From positions 253,407,582-253,471,581 of the forward strand of contig CP136061.1 of the NCBI GenBank assembly GCA_032622095.1: DNA of 64,000 bases, written 5' to 3'. Below, one piece after another: positions 32,915 to 46,555 of the stretch (positions within the stretch are counted from its first letter, which is position 1; every line of letters starts with the position of its first letter). The position numbers and the translations under genes were made by a program. The notes beneath the pieces are model-generated. The model made no database searches and was not told the origin of the DNA. It worked only from the letters and a program-made list of their open reading frames with translations. This stretch comes from Siphonodentalium dalli (taxonomy: Eukaryota; Mollusca; Scaphopoda; Gadilida; Siphonodentaliidae).

Positions 32915-33275
32915 AACACCTGTCTGTATGTATGTGTGTATGTATGAATGCATATGTGTATGTGTTATAGACTCTAACACTGCTCGACTGATCCGACTCG
33001 GATTTGGTATTTAACGTGTCAACTTGAACTCGCTCATAGGCATGTTTCTGGACCTTGACCGATCCGACTAAAAATTTGTGTGTAGGACTACTTCGATCCC
33101 GGGAGCAATATGGACGGGTCCAATTTCACGTGGGACCATGTTCTCGAACGTGTTGATATAGGCATGTTTCTGGACCAATTGAACAATAGTTTGGCCAGAC
33201 GCTGTATATACTGTCCAGATGGAGGCGATCACATAAAAATCCCTAAATAGTCCGAACGAAGTCGAGTACATCAGC
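32915..33275 (+). repeat. TCTG-headed dispersed repeat, copy 3
   Basis: It starts CACCTGTCTGTATGTATGTG and continues GACTGATCCGACTCGGATTTG and GACCGATCCGACTAAAAATTTG. Two GGCATGTTTCTGGACC words lie about 130 bp apart, indicating the internal repeat seen in other members. Confidence 0.55.
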
Positions 33276-33295
33276 TAGTTTAATATATATTTTGG

Positions 33296-33775
33296 ACATT
33301 TGTCTGTCTGTTTGTCTGTTAGCTATGGCCGGGAAAACTGCCGGACAGATTTGACGAAATTTGATACCTAGGGGAAATTATTTCCAGGGAGTATTTTGGA
33401 CGGGTCAAATCTTGATCCCGACCTGACTTTGACATTCAAAAAGATCAATTCAAGGTCAAATCTGGTAAAACGGAAGTATTTCAACGAAATTTAATACCTA
33501 CTGTTACTTTTGTCCCAGGAGTGTTTCGGGTGGGTCAAATCATGACCCTGACCTGATCTTGACATTCAAAATTGTCAATTCAAGGTCAAATCGGGTAAAG
33601 CCGGGCGGATTTCGACGGGTACTTTTGTCGTGACTTTTGTCCGGGGAGTGTTTTGGACGGGTCAAATCGTAACCCGACATGACTTTCACATTTGAAATGG
33701 TCAATTCAAGGTTAAATCGCGCAATTCTCCGAAAATCAGAGGGGAACATCCCGGACGATGTCGGGTCCACCAGCT
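33296..33775 (+). repeat. TCTG-headed dispersed repeat, copy 4, with 129-bp internal units
   Basis: The TGTCTGTCTGTTTGTCTG head precedes units marked by GGGTCAAATC at about 33404, 33533 and 33660. Each unit carries TTGACATTCAAAA and CAATTCAAGGTCAAATC. Copy 1 at 4118-4650 shares GACCCCGAC / TTGACC and ACGAAA-TTTGATACC words at similar spacing. Confidence 0.75.
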
Positions 33776-33948
33776 ACTATTATATATTTCTAGATTTAGT
33801 TACAAACTAAATACCTGTATATTGTACAAGAAATGTTTGACAAATATATCTGTATCAATATTACCATACGGGTCATTAAAACAAATTTTGAAGGGTGCAT
33901 GTATCAGGTAAATTTTTATATTTCAAATGATGACAGGAATGCGGAAAG

Positions 33949-35300
33949 TTGAAGTACCTACGTAATACTGGCTATCCGAATGAAGAGATATACATGTATA
34001 TAAAAACCAAAATAGAAGATGACTGCTGGCGACAATGTTTTCCAAAAAAATTCAAAGCATTCGATAGCTCCCATCTAGTTGTCAGCCCGAAGATTAATAT
34101 GAAGTTTGGTGACTATCAGATGAGGGATATGTCTGTACAGTTGCTAAACAATTCAGTCATGCAAAAGAGGATCAAACAGTAAGATACCAAATTGCTGCCT
34201 GTGGTAATGTTTTTTAACGAAATTCGGGGAAATTAGATTACTCTCACCCTGGTTATCCAGAAGATCATTGTGGAATCTGGTGACGATCGGACAAGGGGTG
34301 TCGTCTGTAGGATCAAACAAATTATTTAGCCATAAAAATAGTAAAATTCAAGATGCAGTGATGTCTTCACAAGGACAGTTTGAGAACAAAATATGGCTCA
34401 CATCTAGCGGTGATCCAAAATATCCACATGAGAAAAAGTTCTCCAATAAAAGCTGGCTGCAGGGTGCGCCAATTGATTAAAATTCGAAATTTAGCAGGGT
34501 GTACTGCCTGAGGCCATGTTTTTTCCCGCAAATTTGATAGACTGATGGACAAAACCACTGAATCCGTTGAATCAATATACATATATACATGGGTTAATTT
34601 ATATGCATTGTTATACACAGTACTGGTATATAAAGGTAGTGAAAATAACAATATTACTAGTATACACAAAATAAACCATATATCATGGCTATGGGTTCTA
34701 ATATCCGAATATGACAGCTGAGAACTTGGTGTGAATTGAAGAGTGGTGGTGTCTCAAGTATATCTAACCCTCCACGTTAGAAACATGCCATTAAATGTCA
34801 TAAGTATAATCTAGCTTGAGGACAGAAGTTATCCATAAAACCCCCCTTAATTCAACCAGGTCCTCGCGCGATGTATGGTCGATCACATGATGATCTAGGG
34901 GGGATTATAATTGTTGTATAAAAACAGCACTGCATGTAAATATAAAATAAAATAGTGTTACATCTTATTACAGATTATTGCCATATATAATCAGTGACTA
35001 TACAGACAGTCTGACAAAATAAAGTTTCAGTGACTCTCTATCTGAAGAGGGGAATAATTCCATATGTTACAGTGAATGGAGCAATTATGAATCTGGAAAG
35101 GTGAAATTTCTAAGTAATACTAGATATCGGCATGACGCGATAACATATAACGTAAATGCAATATGGCCGCTGGCGACCATTTTTTCCTATAAAATTAAAA
35201 AAATATTTGATAGCTCTCATCTGATAGATCAATATCAAGATAAATATGAAGTTTGGTGATGATCGGATGAGTGAAGTGGACTGTGCTAAACGGTTTAGTA
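33949..35300 (+). repeat. Degenerate repeated blocks
   Basis: Blocks containing GCTGGCGAC(A/C)A, TTTGATAGCTC(C/T)CATCT and ATGAAGTTTGGTGA occur at about 34020-34125 and 35160-35265, with weaker matches near 34268 (GAATCTGGTGACGATCGGA). This is old interspersed repeat sequence. The short open frames over it are not supported as genes. Confidence 0.5.
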
Positions 35301-35303
35301 ATG

Positions 35304-35620
35304 CTTAAAAAGATTCTTACCTTAATATTTTTATGTTCACTTTATAAACTTCACTGAGTCATCTTTGTCATGTATTGAGTTTGATATCGTTTGTTAACAG
35401 TTTATAAATCATGTATGTCTCATGTTTGTTATTTTAATTTATGTGTTTATTATCATTAAATAAAGTTGCATTCCTTAAAAAGATTCTTACCTAAATGTTT
35501 TATGTTCACTTTATAAACTCCACTGAGTCATCTTTGTCATGTATTGAATTTGATATCTTTTGTTAACAGTTTATAAATTATGTATGTCTCGTGTTCATTA
35601 TTATATTATATTATATACAC
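35304..35620 (+). repeat. 170-bp tandem duplication
   Basis: CTTAAAAAGATTCTTACCT at 35304 and 35474 starts two copies sharing GTTCACTTTATAAACT, GAGTCATCTTTGTCATG and GTTAACAGTTTATAAAT. The second is truncated. Confidence 0.85.
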
Positions 35621-36600
35621 GTTATAGTGTGTTTCAGCTGGTTTCAGAACGAAAAAAAAAAATGAATAAAATCAACAAATTTGTAAATTTAAAAACAATT
35701 CAAACGTTGTTGTATTCCATGTCGCAGCCCGGACATATGCACCAAATTTCAATAATATTCATTGAGAAACAACGGACCAAACGCCATATAGCACCCCGTG
35801 TACATCTTTTATTCCGAGCTGGCCTTTTATTCCGAGTTGGCACACGTCGATTGGGCGAGTTAGCCATGGGGCGAGTACGCCGATTCCGACACCTTCTCTA
35901 TTTGCAGCAGGTATACGTTTACGCTGATTTACGCGTAATTTTATTTACAAAGTTCCCCAATTGGTATCGTAAATAGAGCGACCTTATTTGACAGAGAATG
36001 CCTCTGTTATTGATTATCAAGTTGCTATACATTAAAAACGACAAATTCACATGCTCGTTCAAGCGCAGTAGTCTATTTCCCCCATGTTAAAGGACATCCA
36101 CAAATACTAAATAACGCTAACCTACTGTGAATGTTTGACACGTCAACTGTTAACATATTTGGGCTGAATTCATCTGACGCGGTATTATTCCTCAAAATAA
36201 ACAACAAAACCATCGTTACTTGGAAATGTGGTTTGGGCTAACATTTACATAAATCCTCCACCTCATTTATCCCGCTCCACATCATTTATCCCGACACACA
36301 TGAAAAACAGCCATGAAGTAAACGGCCAAATTGGCCGAAATAACCAGGATAATGCAAATCGCGAGAAAATCGCACTCCGATAATGCAATTAATATAAGCA
36401 GTTACCAGTCATACAAATGTTAGGTCATTTGTGGCAGATTGTTTCTTATGTGCGTTTTCTGGCGTTACCAAAATGACCGACCCTTTACTAATTTAACACA
36501 CCGCATGCGTGTCGTATATTTATGGCACATAAATACCATTCCTAAATGTAGTTAACCACCCCAGCGCACAATCCGCAACCAATTAGTTCAGTGATGGAGA
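35621..36600. other. No supported gene
   Basis: A 138-codon frame at 35560-35976 begins inside the duplication and has no domain. Repeated TTCCGAG and GGGCGAGT words occur at 35813-35877. Confidence 0.45.
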
Positions 36601-36601
36601 C

Positions 36602-36886
36602 ATGTTGGATAATCCCAACTTTTTCGAATCAGGGGTTCCGCTTCGGTATCGACACCGAATCACACCCGTGATTTCGACATCGAATCCAATCTCGAATATT
36701 CGCAGGACCCTACCAGAGGGTTTCTATTACAATATGGCACTCGAAAGGTTTTATGCCCTGGATTTGAACAATCCCAGAAAACCCATTTCAGAGCTCTTGA
36801 GACGTCAATACGAGCGTCACGAACGATGCGACTTCAGTGTCGACACTCACTTAGGACAAACACTTAAGCTATGCACACACACCTGC
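36602..36886 (+). CDS. Possible coding exon of unknown family
   Basis: The frame starts MLDNPNFFESG and contains a protein-like stretch, LPEGFYYNMALERFYALDL, followed by a charged helical segment (SELLRRQYERHER). It reaches a good donor, TGC|GTAAGC, at 36886/36887, beyond which the frame continues only 17 codons. Base composition is less AT-rich than the neighbours. No homologue is recognised and no partner exon was found. Confidence 0.25.
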
Positions 36887-36937
36887 GTAAGCCGCATCCA
36901 TTTTCGTCGACTACCAACATATAGGATTTTCAATTGA

Positions 36938-38495
36938 CCACGACACATACCTGCGACAATGATTATTTGATACGACATTGGATGCGAATAACGCATACTA
37001 ACAACATGTTGGTAGTATGCATTTTTAAATTATTGTTTTTTACAAATAATATATCCAAATTGACAAATACACAGGTAATATTGAGCTAGCGACACATATA
37101 TACTTGCCTGAATATCGTATCGTTTTCGTGCGTAAATTATACTTTTACGCATACGTATAAAACCATACGATAATACGCAGGTTTGTGTATACCTGGCTTT
37201 AAATATCACTGAGGTATTCACACGGCTTCGCGAGCGATGGGATAGGATAGGATTTTTTCTAATTGAGCGACGTCATCAGAGAATTTACTAGAGTGTTTCC
37301 GGCCTTTTCAATGACATAGATAGACGAAATCACCGGACGTGGAATCCATCAACATTGCCAAGTTCATTTGAGGTAAACAGAATGGCTACTTCAAATTCAA
37401 CATATATAGCGGAAATATAAAGTATGAAGTACCATATGACATAAGACAGCGTCATACAAAACACACACACAGAACGTATAGAATATGGATGGACATGGCA
37501 CTCAAAAGACTATTTCAGTTATAATGACTCGATTTGCGTTGGACCAATGAACCCACAGGCCCTTGTGGAAAACGACCACACATATAATATATGTGACGAC
37601 TTGCTGCCAAGTTTCTATTTGAGAACGAAAAACAATCTAGGATCGACCTCCAACGTCGGATGACGGAATTTCCACGAGAATATTTTGGCGCCTTTGACGC
37701 ATCGCTCGCGTCGTCGTCTGTTAGGGCCCTATAGGTTTCGCAGTCTTGGCGCGTAAGGGACGCAAAAAAGCCGCACAACCAATTTCAATTACACTATCAG
37801 TACATCCACACGTTTTGGGTTACCGACGTTTATTCGTCATAGAAACATAACTTAAGAAAGGAAATTTCCTGGCGATTATATATAAGAAATTAAGGAGCGT
37901 TTATTTTGTAACCACCCCTTTTGCCCGGTGTTTAACTTTTAATTATAGCTCCGGCGATATTGACGAAACCACAAGCCAAATGACTTAATTGGACCGAACC
38001 AGTTTTCTTCCTTGTTATGTGTTCTAACCATTTCGCATACGAACCAGCACAAAAGATGGACGTCTATATACCAAAACATGATCGCGTCCAATGTGGCGGT
38101 TGTGAAAAAAACTGGCAACTTCCCAGATATCTCTAACAAATTGTTCCCTGTTGGGTAGAACTGACGTTGCATCACTCATCACTCAGATTATAAATGGGCA
38201 CACACTTGATCCCACGCACGTGAATGCTCTAGGAAATTCGGAATAAAATTGTGAAAACCATACCAAAGAGGAATATCATTTTGTCAAACGATATAAACAT
38301 GTGGTAGTACATGAGGTGGAAACAAAATATACATAATATCCATGCCATTGATAAAAAAAATTGCCTACAAAATTCAAGACGACTGTCAATAAGGTGGCCA
38401 GGATAGATATATACTGAATATATACATGTCTTGCTTTAAATTCATCATCCCCACCAACAGTGACAATTAAGTTAGATCTCCACGTTCAATAGGAC
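36938..38495. other. No supported gene
   Basis: Minus-strand frames at 37515-37778 and 37939-38175 have no domains or splice context. The rest is AT-rich, with scattered short inverted words such as GCATACTA / TAGTATGC (36993-37020). Confidence 0.45.
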
Positions 38496-38499
38496 TGCC

Positions 38500-41400
38500 A
38501 CAGATGAGTGGGAGCGTTAACAGAGGAGTGGGTGCGTTAACAGGTGAGTGGGTGCGTTAACAGATGAGTGGGTGCGTTAACAGATGAGTGGTGCGTTAAT
38601 AGATGAGTGGGTGCGTTAACAGATGAGTGGGTGCGTTAACAGATGAGAGGGTGCGTTAACAGATTAGTGGGTGCGTTAACAGATGAGTGGGTGCGTTAAC
38701 AGATGACTGGGTGCGTTAACAGATGAGTGGGTGCGCTAACAGATGAGTGGGTGCGTTAACAGATGAGTGGGTGCGTTAACAGATGAGTGGGTGCGTTAAC
38801 AGATGAGTGGGTGCGTTAACAGATGAGTGGGTGCGTTAACAGATGAGTGGGTGCGTTAACAGATGAGTGGGAGCGTTAACAGTTGAGTGGGTGCGTTAAC
38901 AGATGAGTGGGTGCATTAACATATGAGTGGGTGCGTTAACAGATGAGTGTGGTGTGTTAACAGTTGAGTGGATGCGTTAACAGATGAGTGGTGCGTTAAC
39001 AGATGAGTGGGTGCGTTAACAGATGAGTGGTTGCGTTAACAGATGAGTGGGTGCGTTAACAGATGAGTGGGTGCGTTAGCATATGAGTGGTTGCGTTAAC
39101 AGATGAGTGGGTGCGTTAGCATATGAGTGGGTGCGTTAACAGTTGAGTGGGTGCGTTAGCATATGAGTGGGTGCGTTAACAGTTGAGTGTGAGCGTTAAC
39201 AGAGGAGTGGTGCGTTACCAGATGAGTGGGTACGTTAACAGATGAGTGGGTGCGTTAACATATGAGTGGGTGCGGTAACAGATGAGTGGGGTGTGTTAAC
39301 ATTTGAGTGGGTGCGTTAACAGATGAGTGGGTGCGTTAACAGATGAGTGGGTGCGTTAACATATGAGTGGGTGAGTTAACAGATGAGTGGGGTGTGTTAG
39401 CAGTTAAGTGGGTGCGTTAACAGATGAGTGGGTGCGTTAACAGATGAGTGGGTGCGTTAGCATATGAAAGGGTGCGTTAACAGTTGAGTGGGTGCGTTAA
39501 CAGATGAGTGGGTTCGTTAACAGATGAGTGGGTGCGTTAACAGATGAGTGGGTGCGTTAACAGATGAGTGGGTGCGTTAACAGATGAGTGGGTGCGTTAG
39601 CATATGAGTGAGTGCGTTAACAGTTGAGTGGGTGCGTTAACAGATGAGTGGGTGCGTTAACAGATGAGTGGGTGCGTTAACATATGAGTGGGTGAGTTAA
39701 CAGATGAGTGGGGTGTGTTAGCAGTTGAGTGGGTGCGTTAACATATGAGTGGGTGCGTTAACAGATGAGTGGGTGCGTTAGCATATGAAAGGGTGCGTTA
39801 ACAGTTGAGTGGGTGCGTTAACAGATGAGTGGGTTCGTTAACAGATGAGTGGGTGCGTTAACAGATGAGTGGGTACGTTAACAGATGAGTGGGTGTGTTT
39901 AACAGATGAGTGGGTGCGTTAACAGATGAGTGGGTTCGTTAACAGATGAGTGGGTGCGTTAGTATATGAGTGGGTGCGTTAACAGTTGAGCGGGTGCGTT
40001 AACAGATGAGTGGGTGCGTTAACAGATGCTGGGTGCGTTAACATATGAGTGGTTGCGTTAACAGATGAGTGGGGTGTGTTAACAGTTGAGTGGGTGCGTT
40101 AACAGATGAGTGGTGCGTTAACAGATGAGTGGTGCGTTAACAGATGAGTGGGTGCGTTAACAGATGAGTGGGTGCGTTAACAGACGAGTGGGTGCGTTAA
40201 CATATGAGTGGGTGCGTTAACAGATGAGTGGGTGCGTTAACAGATGAGTGCGTGCGTTAACAGATGAGTGGGTGCGTTAACAGATGAGTGGGTTCGTTAA
40301 CAGATGAGTGGGTGCGTTAGTATATGAGTGGGTGCGTTAACATATGAGTGGGTGCGTTAACAGATGAGTGGGGTGTGTTAACAGTTGAGTGGGTGCGTTA
40401 ACAGATGAGTGGTGCGTTAACAGATGAGAGGGTGGGATAACAGATGAGTGGGTGCGTTAACAGATGAGTGGGTGCGTTAACAGATGAGTGGGTGCGTTAA
40501 CAGTTGAGTGGGTGCGTTAGCATATGAGTGGGTGCGTTAACAGATGACTGGGTGCGTTAACAGTTGATTGGGTGCGTTAACAGACGAGTGGGTGCGTTAA
40601 CAGATGAGTGGGTGCGTTAACAGATGAGTGGGGTGTGCGAACAGTTGAGTGGGTGCGTTAACATATGAGTGGGTGCGTTAACAGATGAGTGGGTGCGTTA
40701 GCATATGAGTGGGTGCGTTAACAATTGAGTGGGTGCGTTAACAGATGAGTGGGTGCGTTAACAGATGAGTGGGTGCGTTAACATAGGAGTGGGTGAGTTA
40801 ACAGATGAGTGGGGTGTGTTAACAGTTAAGTGGGTGCGTTAACAGATGAGTGGGTGCGTTAACATATGAGTGGGTGCGTTAACAGTTGAGTGGGTGCGTT
40901 AACAGATGAGTGGGTTCGTTAACAGATGAGTGGGTGCGTTAACAGATGAGTGGGTGCGTTAACAGATGAGTGGGTGTGTTTAACAGATGAGTGGGTGCGT
41001 TAACAGATGATTGGGTTCGTTAACATATGAGTGGGTGCGTTAACAGATGAGTGGGGTGTGTTAACAGTTGAGTGGGTGCGTTAACAGATGAGTGGGTGCG
41101 TTAACAGATGAGTGGGGTGTGCGAACAGTTGAGTGGGTGCGTTAACAGATGAGTGGGTGCGTTAACAGATGAGTGGGTGCGTTAGCATATGAGTGGGTGC
41201 GTTAACAGTTGAGTGGGTACGTTAACAGATGAGTGGGTGCGTTAACAGATGAGTGGGTGCGTTAACATATGAGTGGGTGAGTTAACAGATGAGTGGGGTG
41301 TGTTAACAGTTGAGTGGGTGCGTTAACAGATGAGTGGGTGCGTTAACAGATGAGTGGGTGCGTTAACATATGAGTGGGTGCGTTAACAGTTGAGTGGGTG

Positions 41401-43192
41401 CGTTAGTATATGAGTGGGTGCGTTAACAGTTGAGCGGGTGCGTTAACAGATGAGTGGGTGCGTTAACAGATGAGTGGGTGCGTTAACATATGAGTGGGTG
41501 CGTTAACAGATGAGTGGGGTGTGTTAACAGTTGAGTGGGTGCGTTAACAGATGAGTGGTGCGTTAACAGATGAGTGGGTGCGTTAACAGATGAGTGGGTG
41601 CGTTAACAGATGAATTGGTGCGTTAACAGATGAGTGGGTGCGTTAACAGATGAGTGGGTGCGTTAACAGATGAGTGGGTGCGTTAACAGATGAGTGGGTG
41701 CGTTAACAGATGAGTGGGTTCGTTAACAGATGAGTGGGTGCGTTAGTATATGAGTGGGTGCGTTAACAGATGAGCGGGTGCGTTAACAGATGAGTGGGTG
41801 CGTTAACAGATGAGTGGGTGCGTTAACATATGAGTGGGTGCGTTAACAGATGAGTGGGGTGTGTTAACAGTTGAGTGGGTGCGTTAACAGATGAGTGGTG
41901 CGCTAACAGATGAGTGGGTGCGTTAGCAGATGAGTGGGTGCGTTAACAGATGAGTGGTGCGTTAACAGATGAGTGGGTGCGTTAGCATATGAGTGGGTGC
42001 GTTAACAGATGAGTGGGTGCGTTAACAGTTGAGTGGGTGTGGTAACAGATGAGTGGGTGCGTTAGCTTATGAGTGGGTGCGTTAACAGTTGAGTGTGAGA
42101 GTTAACAGAGGAGTGGGAGCGTTAACAGATGAGTGGGTGCGTTAACAGATGAGTGGGTTCGTTAACAGATGAGTGGGTGCGGTAACAGATGAGTGGGTGC
42201 GTTAACAGTTGAGTGGGTGCGTTAATAGATGAGTGGGTGCATTAACAGATGAGTGGGTGCGTTGACAGATGAGTGGGGTGTGCGAAAAGTTGAGTGGGTG
42301 CGTTAACAGATGAGTGGGAGCGTTAACAGATGAGTAGGTGCGTTAGCATATGAGTGGGTGCGTTAACAGTTGAGTGGGTGCGTTAACAGATGAGTGGGTG
42401 CGTTAACAGATGAGTGGGTGCGTTAACATATGAGTGGGTGAGTTAACATATGAGTGGGGTGTGTTAATAGTTGAGTGGGTGCGTTAACAGATGAGTGGGT
42501 GCGTTAACAGATGAGTGGGTGCGTTAGCATATGAGTTTGTGCGTTAACAGTTGAGTGGGTGCGTTAACAGATGAGTGGGTTCGTTAACAGATGAGTGGGT
42601 GCGTTAACAGATGAGTGGGTGCGTTAGCATATGAGTGGGTGTGTTAACAGATGTGTGGGTGTGTTAACAGATGAGTGGGTGCGTTAACAGATGAGTGGGT
42701 GCGTTAACAGATGTGTGGGTGCGTTAACAGATGAGTGGGTGCGTTAACAGATGAGTGGGTGCGTTAACTGATGAGTGGGTGTGTTAACAGATGAGTGGGT
42801 GTTTTAACAGATGTGTGTGTGCGTTAACATATGAGTGGGTGCGTTAACAGATGAGTGGGTGCGTTAACAGATGAGTGGGTGCGTTAACAGATGAGTGGGC
42901 GCGTTAACAGGTGAGTGGGTGCGTTAACAGATGAGTGGGTGCGTTAACAGATGAGTGGGTGTGTTAACATATGTTTGGGTGCGTTAACAGATGAGTGGGT
43001 GCGTTAACAGATGAGAGGGTGCGTTAACAGATGAGTGGGTGCGTTAACAGATGAGTGGGTGCGTTAACAGTTGAGTGGGGCGTCAACAGATGAGTGGGTG
43101 CGTCAACAGATGAGTGGGTGTGTTAACAGATATGTGGGTGCTTTAACAGATGAATGGGTGCGTTAACAGATGAGTGGGTGCGTTAACAGTTG
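38500..43192 (+). repeat. 4.7-kb minisatellite, 20-bp unit, about 235 copies
   Basis: Consensus GTGGGTGCGTTAACAGATGA. Recurrent variants include GTTAGCATATGA, GGGTGTGTTAACAGTTGA and single-base shortenings (GTGGTGCG). Variant combinations recur together, for example GTGAGTTAACAGATGAGTGG near 39371, 39692 and 41278, implying higher-order blocks of about 16 units. Almost every unit has a GTTAAC palindrome. The strand is G/T-rich. The array is non-coding. Confidence 0.97.
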
Positions 43193-43356
43193 CCATGCAT
43201 TTGTGCTAAATTAAAATGATTTCTGTTGGGTGAAATCGGTTATGATTGTTCATTCTTGATATTCACCTTTCAACACGACACCGCTGAGCGAATTAAATAA
43301 TCATGCTTGCAAACATGATTTAGGCCATTTCATAAGGATTAACGAAGTCGTCCCAT

Positions 43357-43874
43357 CTATATATAAGGATTAACTGTCATGTGGACTGTTTTTATGGAGA
43401 TGTAACCGTGAGGTAAGTGGACATAACTTGTGTAAAACCCGAAGGGTTTTACATACAAGTTATGACCACGTACCTCACGGTTACATCTCCATAAACATAG
43501 TCCACATGACAGTTAATCCTTATATGTATATACATTTAGCGAAAAAGCCACTTTTGTAAATGTATTTAAATCGAAAAGTGTATCGTGACAAAAACAGCCC
43601 AAAATACCCAATAGCACCCTTGGCAAAAGTTAATAGGAACAATTTCTCTTCATATTGAAACCCGATGATGTATTAAGTCAATCCTGCGCGAATCAAAATG
43701 CGCCCAAAACATTACGCGTTCGTCTTTCCAAACCCAATGACGTATCGATGGAGTTATGAGCTTGGTGTTATGAGGCGTTGCGCATTCACCGAGAAATAAC
43801 TGCAACTAGCCACGTGGGCGCCGACCAATCAGAATGCTGGATTTAGTGATGACAACACTTAGTATGTAAATATA
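43357..43874 (-). mobile_element. Hairpin-tailed non-autonomous element, copy B
   Basis: Reverse-complement copy of 20822-21340 over its whole length, including the hairpin and the ACTAAGTGTTGTCATC terminus. Differences are mostly point changes and short indels. It starts about 165 bp after the 20-bp minisatellite ends. Confidence 0.75.
43368..43519. repeat. Terminal hairpin of copy B
   Basis: The arms start GGATTAACTGTCATGTGGAC and end with its reverse complement; the tip is AACCC-GAA-GGGTT, the reverse complement of copy A's tip. Confidence 0.92.
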
Positions 43875-45372
43875 TTCCAATGAGGCTTAACTGGTTATAC
43901 AAAGTCATTCACATTACACCATACACACACTGGGAAATGTCAGGTATAGGGAACTGATAGTTTATCGGAAATATGTATGTCGGGCAATCTGCTGAATACA
44001 GTAGACTCAGATAGTATCAATCATAAATAAAAATGACACAGCATCAATGATCTGATAGAAAATTATCATAGATAATCAAGACAATCCACATGTTCCATCG
44101 TAGAGGGAAAGAAAGCCCATTTCTTCGTCTATGTACCGTCGAATAGACAAATAATATCACCAACGGACACACGGCGGAAGTCACGGCAGAATCACCACAC
44201 CACAATGTCAAGCAGAAGCAAAATTCACAGCATATGGCTGGTTTAATCAAACACAATCGAACTTACCGCTTATTCCACTTTTTCATGAAACTTATAATTC
44301 TGATGGCTATAGTATTGTTAAGAACAATATTTTAAGTAGTTTAATATTTGACAGTTCACAAAAGGAAGGCAGTTGCGAGTGAATTAAATTAAATTAAATT
44401 CGCACATATGTATAATTATATCACTTATCGGCAAATGTTTGAAAGTGGACAAAACTAAATAACCATTTCCGGGAACGGCAGTATTAACTGATGTAATGAA
44501 AGATCCCCTTATGTTGTATGCATATGATGGACAGTTGATCAACATGATCCATCGATGAACATTTCGTGGTCGACGGTGATGACTTCCGCCTGTCATATTT
44601 TACCATTGACGAATATGATGATTGCAAACATTGTTCACAAATTCACCTATGTGCCAGAATCGACTGATCTTTGTATTGGCAACATCTGGAAGTTAGTTGT
44701 CTATTTAATGGATACACAAGGATACAATTACCACACATGGCCATCACTATTTCACATCAACGGAATGAGGCTGTTTTGTCATTGATGTACTGTTTATGCT
44801 CGTTGGCAGAGGAAGAGTATATGTTTAGAAGCAAACCTAGTTTTTCAGTGATGGTGGTGATGAGTTTAAAGCAAGATATAGATATTTTCAGAATCATTGC
44901 TATTCCGACCTTATTGCTATAGCAATCTTGAATTAAAAATGATAGTAACTACTTCAGAACTTACGAAGAATTCACGTGTGATTTAGGTCTATCATATCAT
45001 TTAGACCAATTTCGTTGGTCAGCTTTATGAAAACGAAAAATGAAGAAGTCATGACGAGAATCCAGACAAGACTTTACAATCCACGACACGTCTTGTCAAG
45101 TTGGCATGTCGTCTCCGTCATGACCACTGCATGATGTTACATAAATTATTCTTAGCGTTATCTCGCCGAAAAAAGGGAAATTTGAGGCACGTCATGTGTG
45201 TTTGCTCCACTACGTGTCACGTGTTATACATATTATGTCACTTTAGCGTATATAAATGTTAGCATACTAGCATGTGACTTCTATTCTTATTTTTCTCTCC
45301 CACTCGTTCTTCTCGCTCTCTCACTCACTCATTGTCTCTCACCCTTTCATCGCTCTTGGTTCTCATGTATTA
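43875..45372. other. No supported gene
   Basis: Opposing frames around 44044-44922 have no recognisable domains. TTAAATTAAATTAAATT occurs near 44384-44400 and a CTCTC-rich stretch at 45293-45350. Confidence 0.45.
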
Positions 45373-46555
45373 GTCCGGGAGCTAATAGGGGTACCCTTGC
45401 ACCCCCCTGGGACTTAACTTCACCCCACTCATTTTGTTCCTTATTATGTTCTTCAACTTTTAAGCAATGTTAACAAGAACAAAATATGGCCTTTTTGACT
45501 CCAGACAAGATGGCGTCCATCATGGCCGCCGTTTTTCAGACCAGACCCTAAGTCAGTTTTATGCAAATTATAGCGGGAAAATCTAGTAAAATGTATACAA
45601 ATGTATATGTTTTCGTGAAGCTAAGACATAATGGCACTTTTTTGGCCAAAATTGAAACACACCATCCAAGATGGCCGCCAAAATGGCCGCCGAAAGTTGA
45701 AAATAAGACATTTTTTCACAAATATCTTCTAGATCAATTCATTACCTATGAATATTCCAACTGTCTGGAACCAAAAAATCTTACCTTGGCTCAAAATGGC
45801 TGCCAAATTGGCCGCCAAAATATGGAAAATGGTAAATATTGCCCCAGGGTGTCCTGCAATCGCTTACAAGTTGTGGTTGATATATACAATTGGCTAATCT
45901 GTATTCTATACATTGCATTCTAACATGTCTGATGCACCATGGATCATTTTTACTATTGTAACCACTGACATCACCAGAAATATTGGATTTTTCTCTCACA
46001 ACTTGATGTAAATATCGGCAAAAATTCACTTTTCAGGGTTCGACCATTTGTTCAAGTAAAATGCAACTATCTTTGTTATCAAAGGTGTTTATTGCTTTGG
46101 TCTATCTTAAATGTGTCACACTACGGTGTTTATAGACTAAATTGCTCAAGATGGCTTCCAAAATGGCAACCAAATTTGTAAAAAGTTAAAAGTTAACATA
46201 TCCCGAACATTATTCTCTGCGTTATCCGAAAAAGGTAGCAAATTGTGACTCACTTGGTTATTGTACGTGTTAGTCAATTAACTGACAACTACGTTCTATT
46301 ATGTTTGTCCCAGTTCCGTATGGGGCATGACAAATTCATTTTAAAGTTGCAGTATGGAATTTTGAGGAGAACCTCTTTTGTGATTCTGGCCAAATTATTG
46401 AAAGGAAATGGGCAGAACTTTGAGACGGAGCTGAGCTGAGCTGAACCATGATATGTGGGTATTCTGGCCCATTATGATAAACATTTATCAACTGGATACA
46501 GGGTGGGAGCCAAGATGACAGCCAGGGAGTTACTCTATGATCATAGATTAGGATA
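45373..46555 (+). repeat. Outer left arm of the giant foldback
   Basis: The arm contains the mirrored words GGACTTAACTTCACCCCACT, AGCGGGAAAATCTAGTAAAA and AAGATGGCCGCCAAAATGG, and ends in GGAGCCAAGATGACAGCCAG / GAGTTACTCTATG. Four blocks of AAGATGG- or AAATGGC-type motifs are present. The 120-codon frame here is incidental. Confidence 0.85.

Noticed and set aside
35560-35976. 138-codon plus-strand frame
   Set aside because: Starts inside a 170-bp duplication, crosses a poly(A) run and has no domain.
38500-43192. CRISPR-like regular repeat array
   Set aside because: Units are contiguous 20-bp tandem copies with no unique spacers and the genome is eukaryotic.
45561-45923. 120-codon frame in the foldback arm
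   Set aside because: Lies entirely within the inverted arm and has no domain; the mirrored arm does not keep an equivalent frame.
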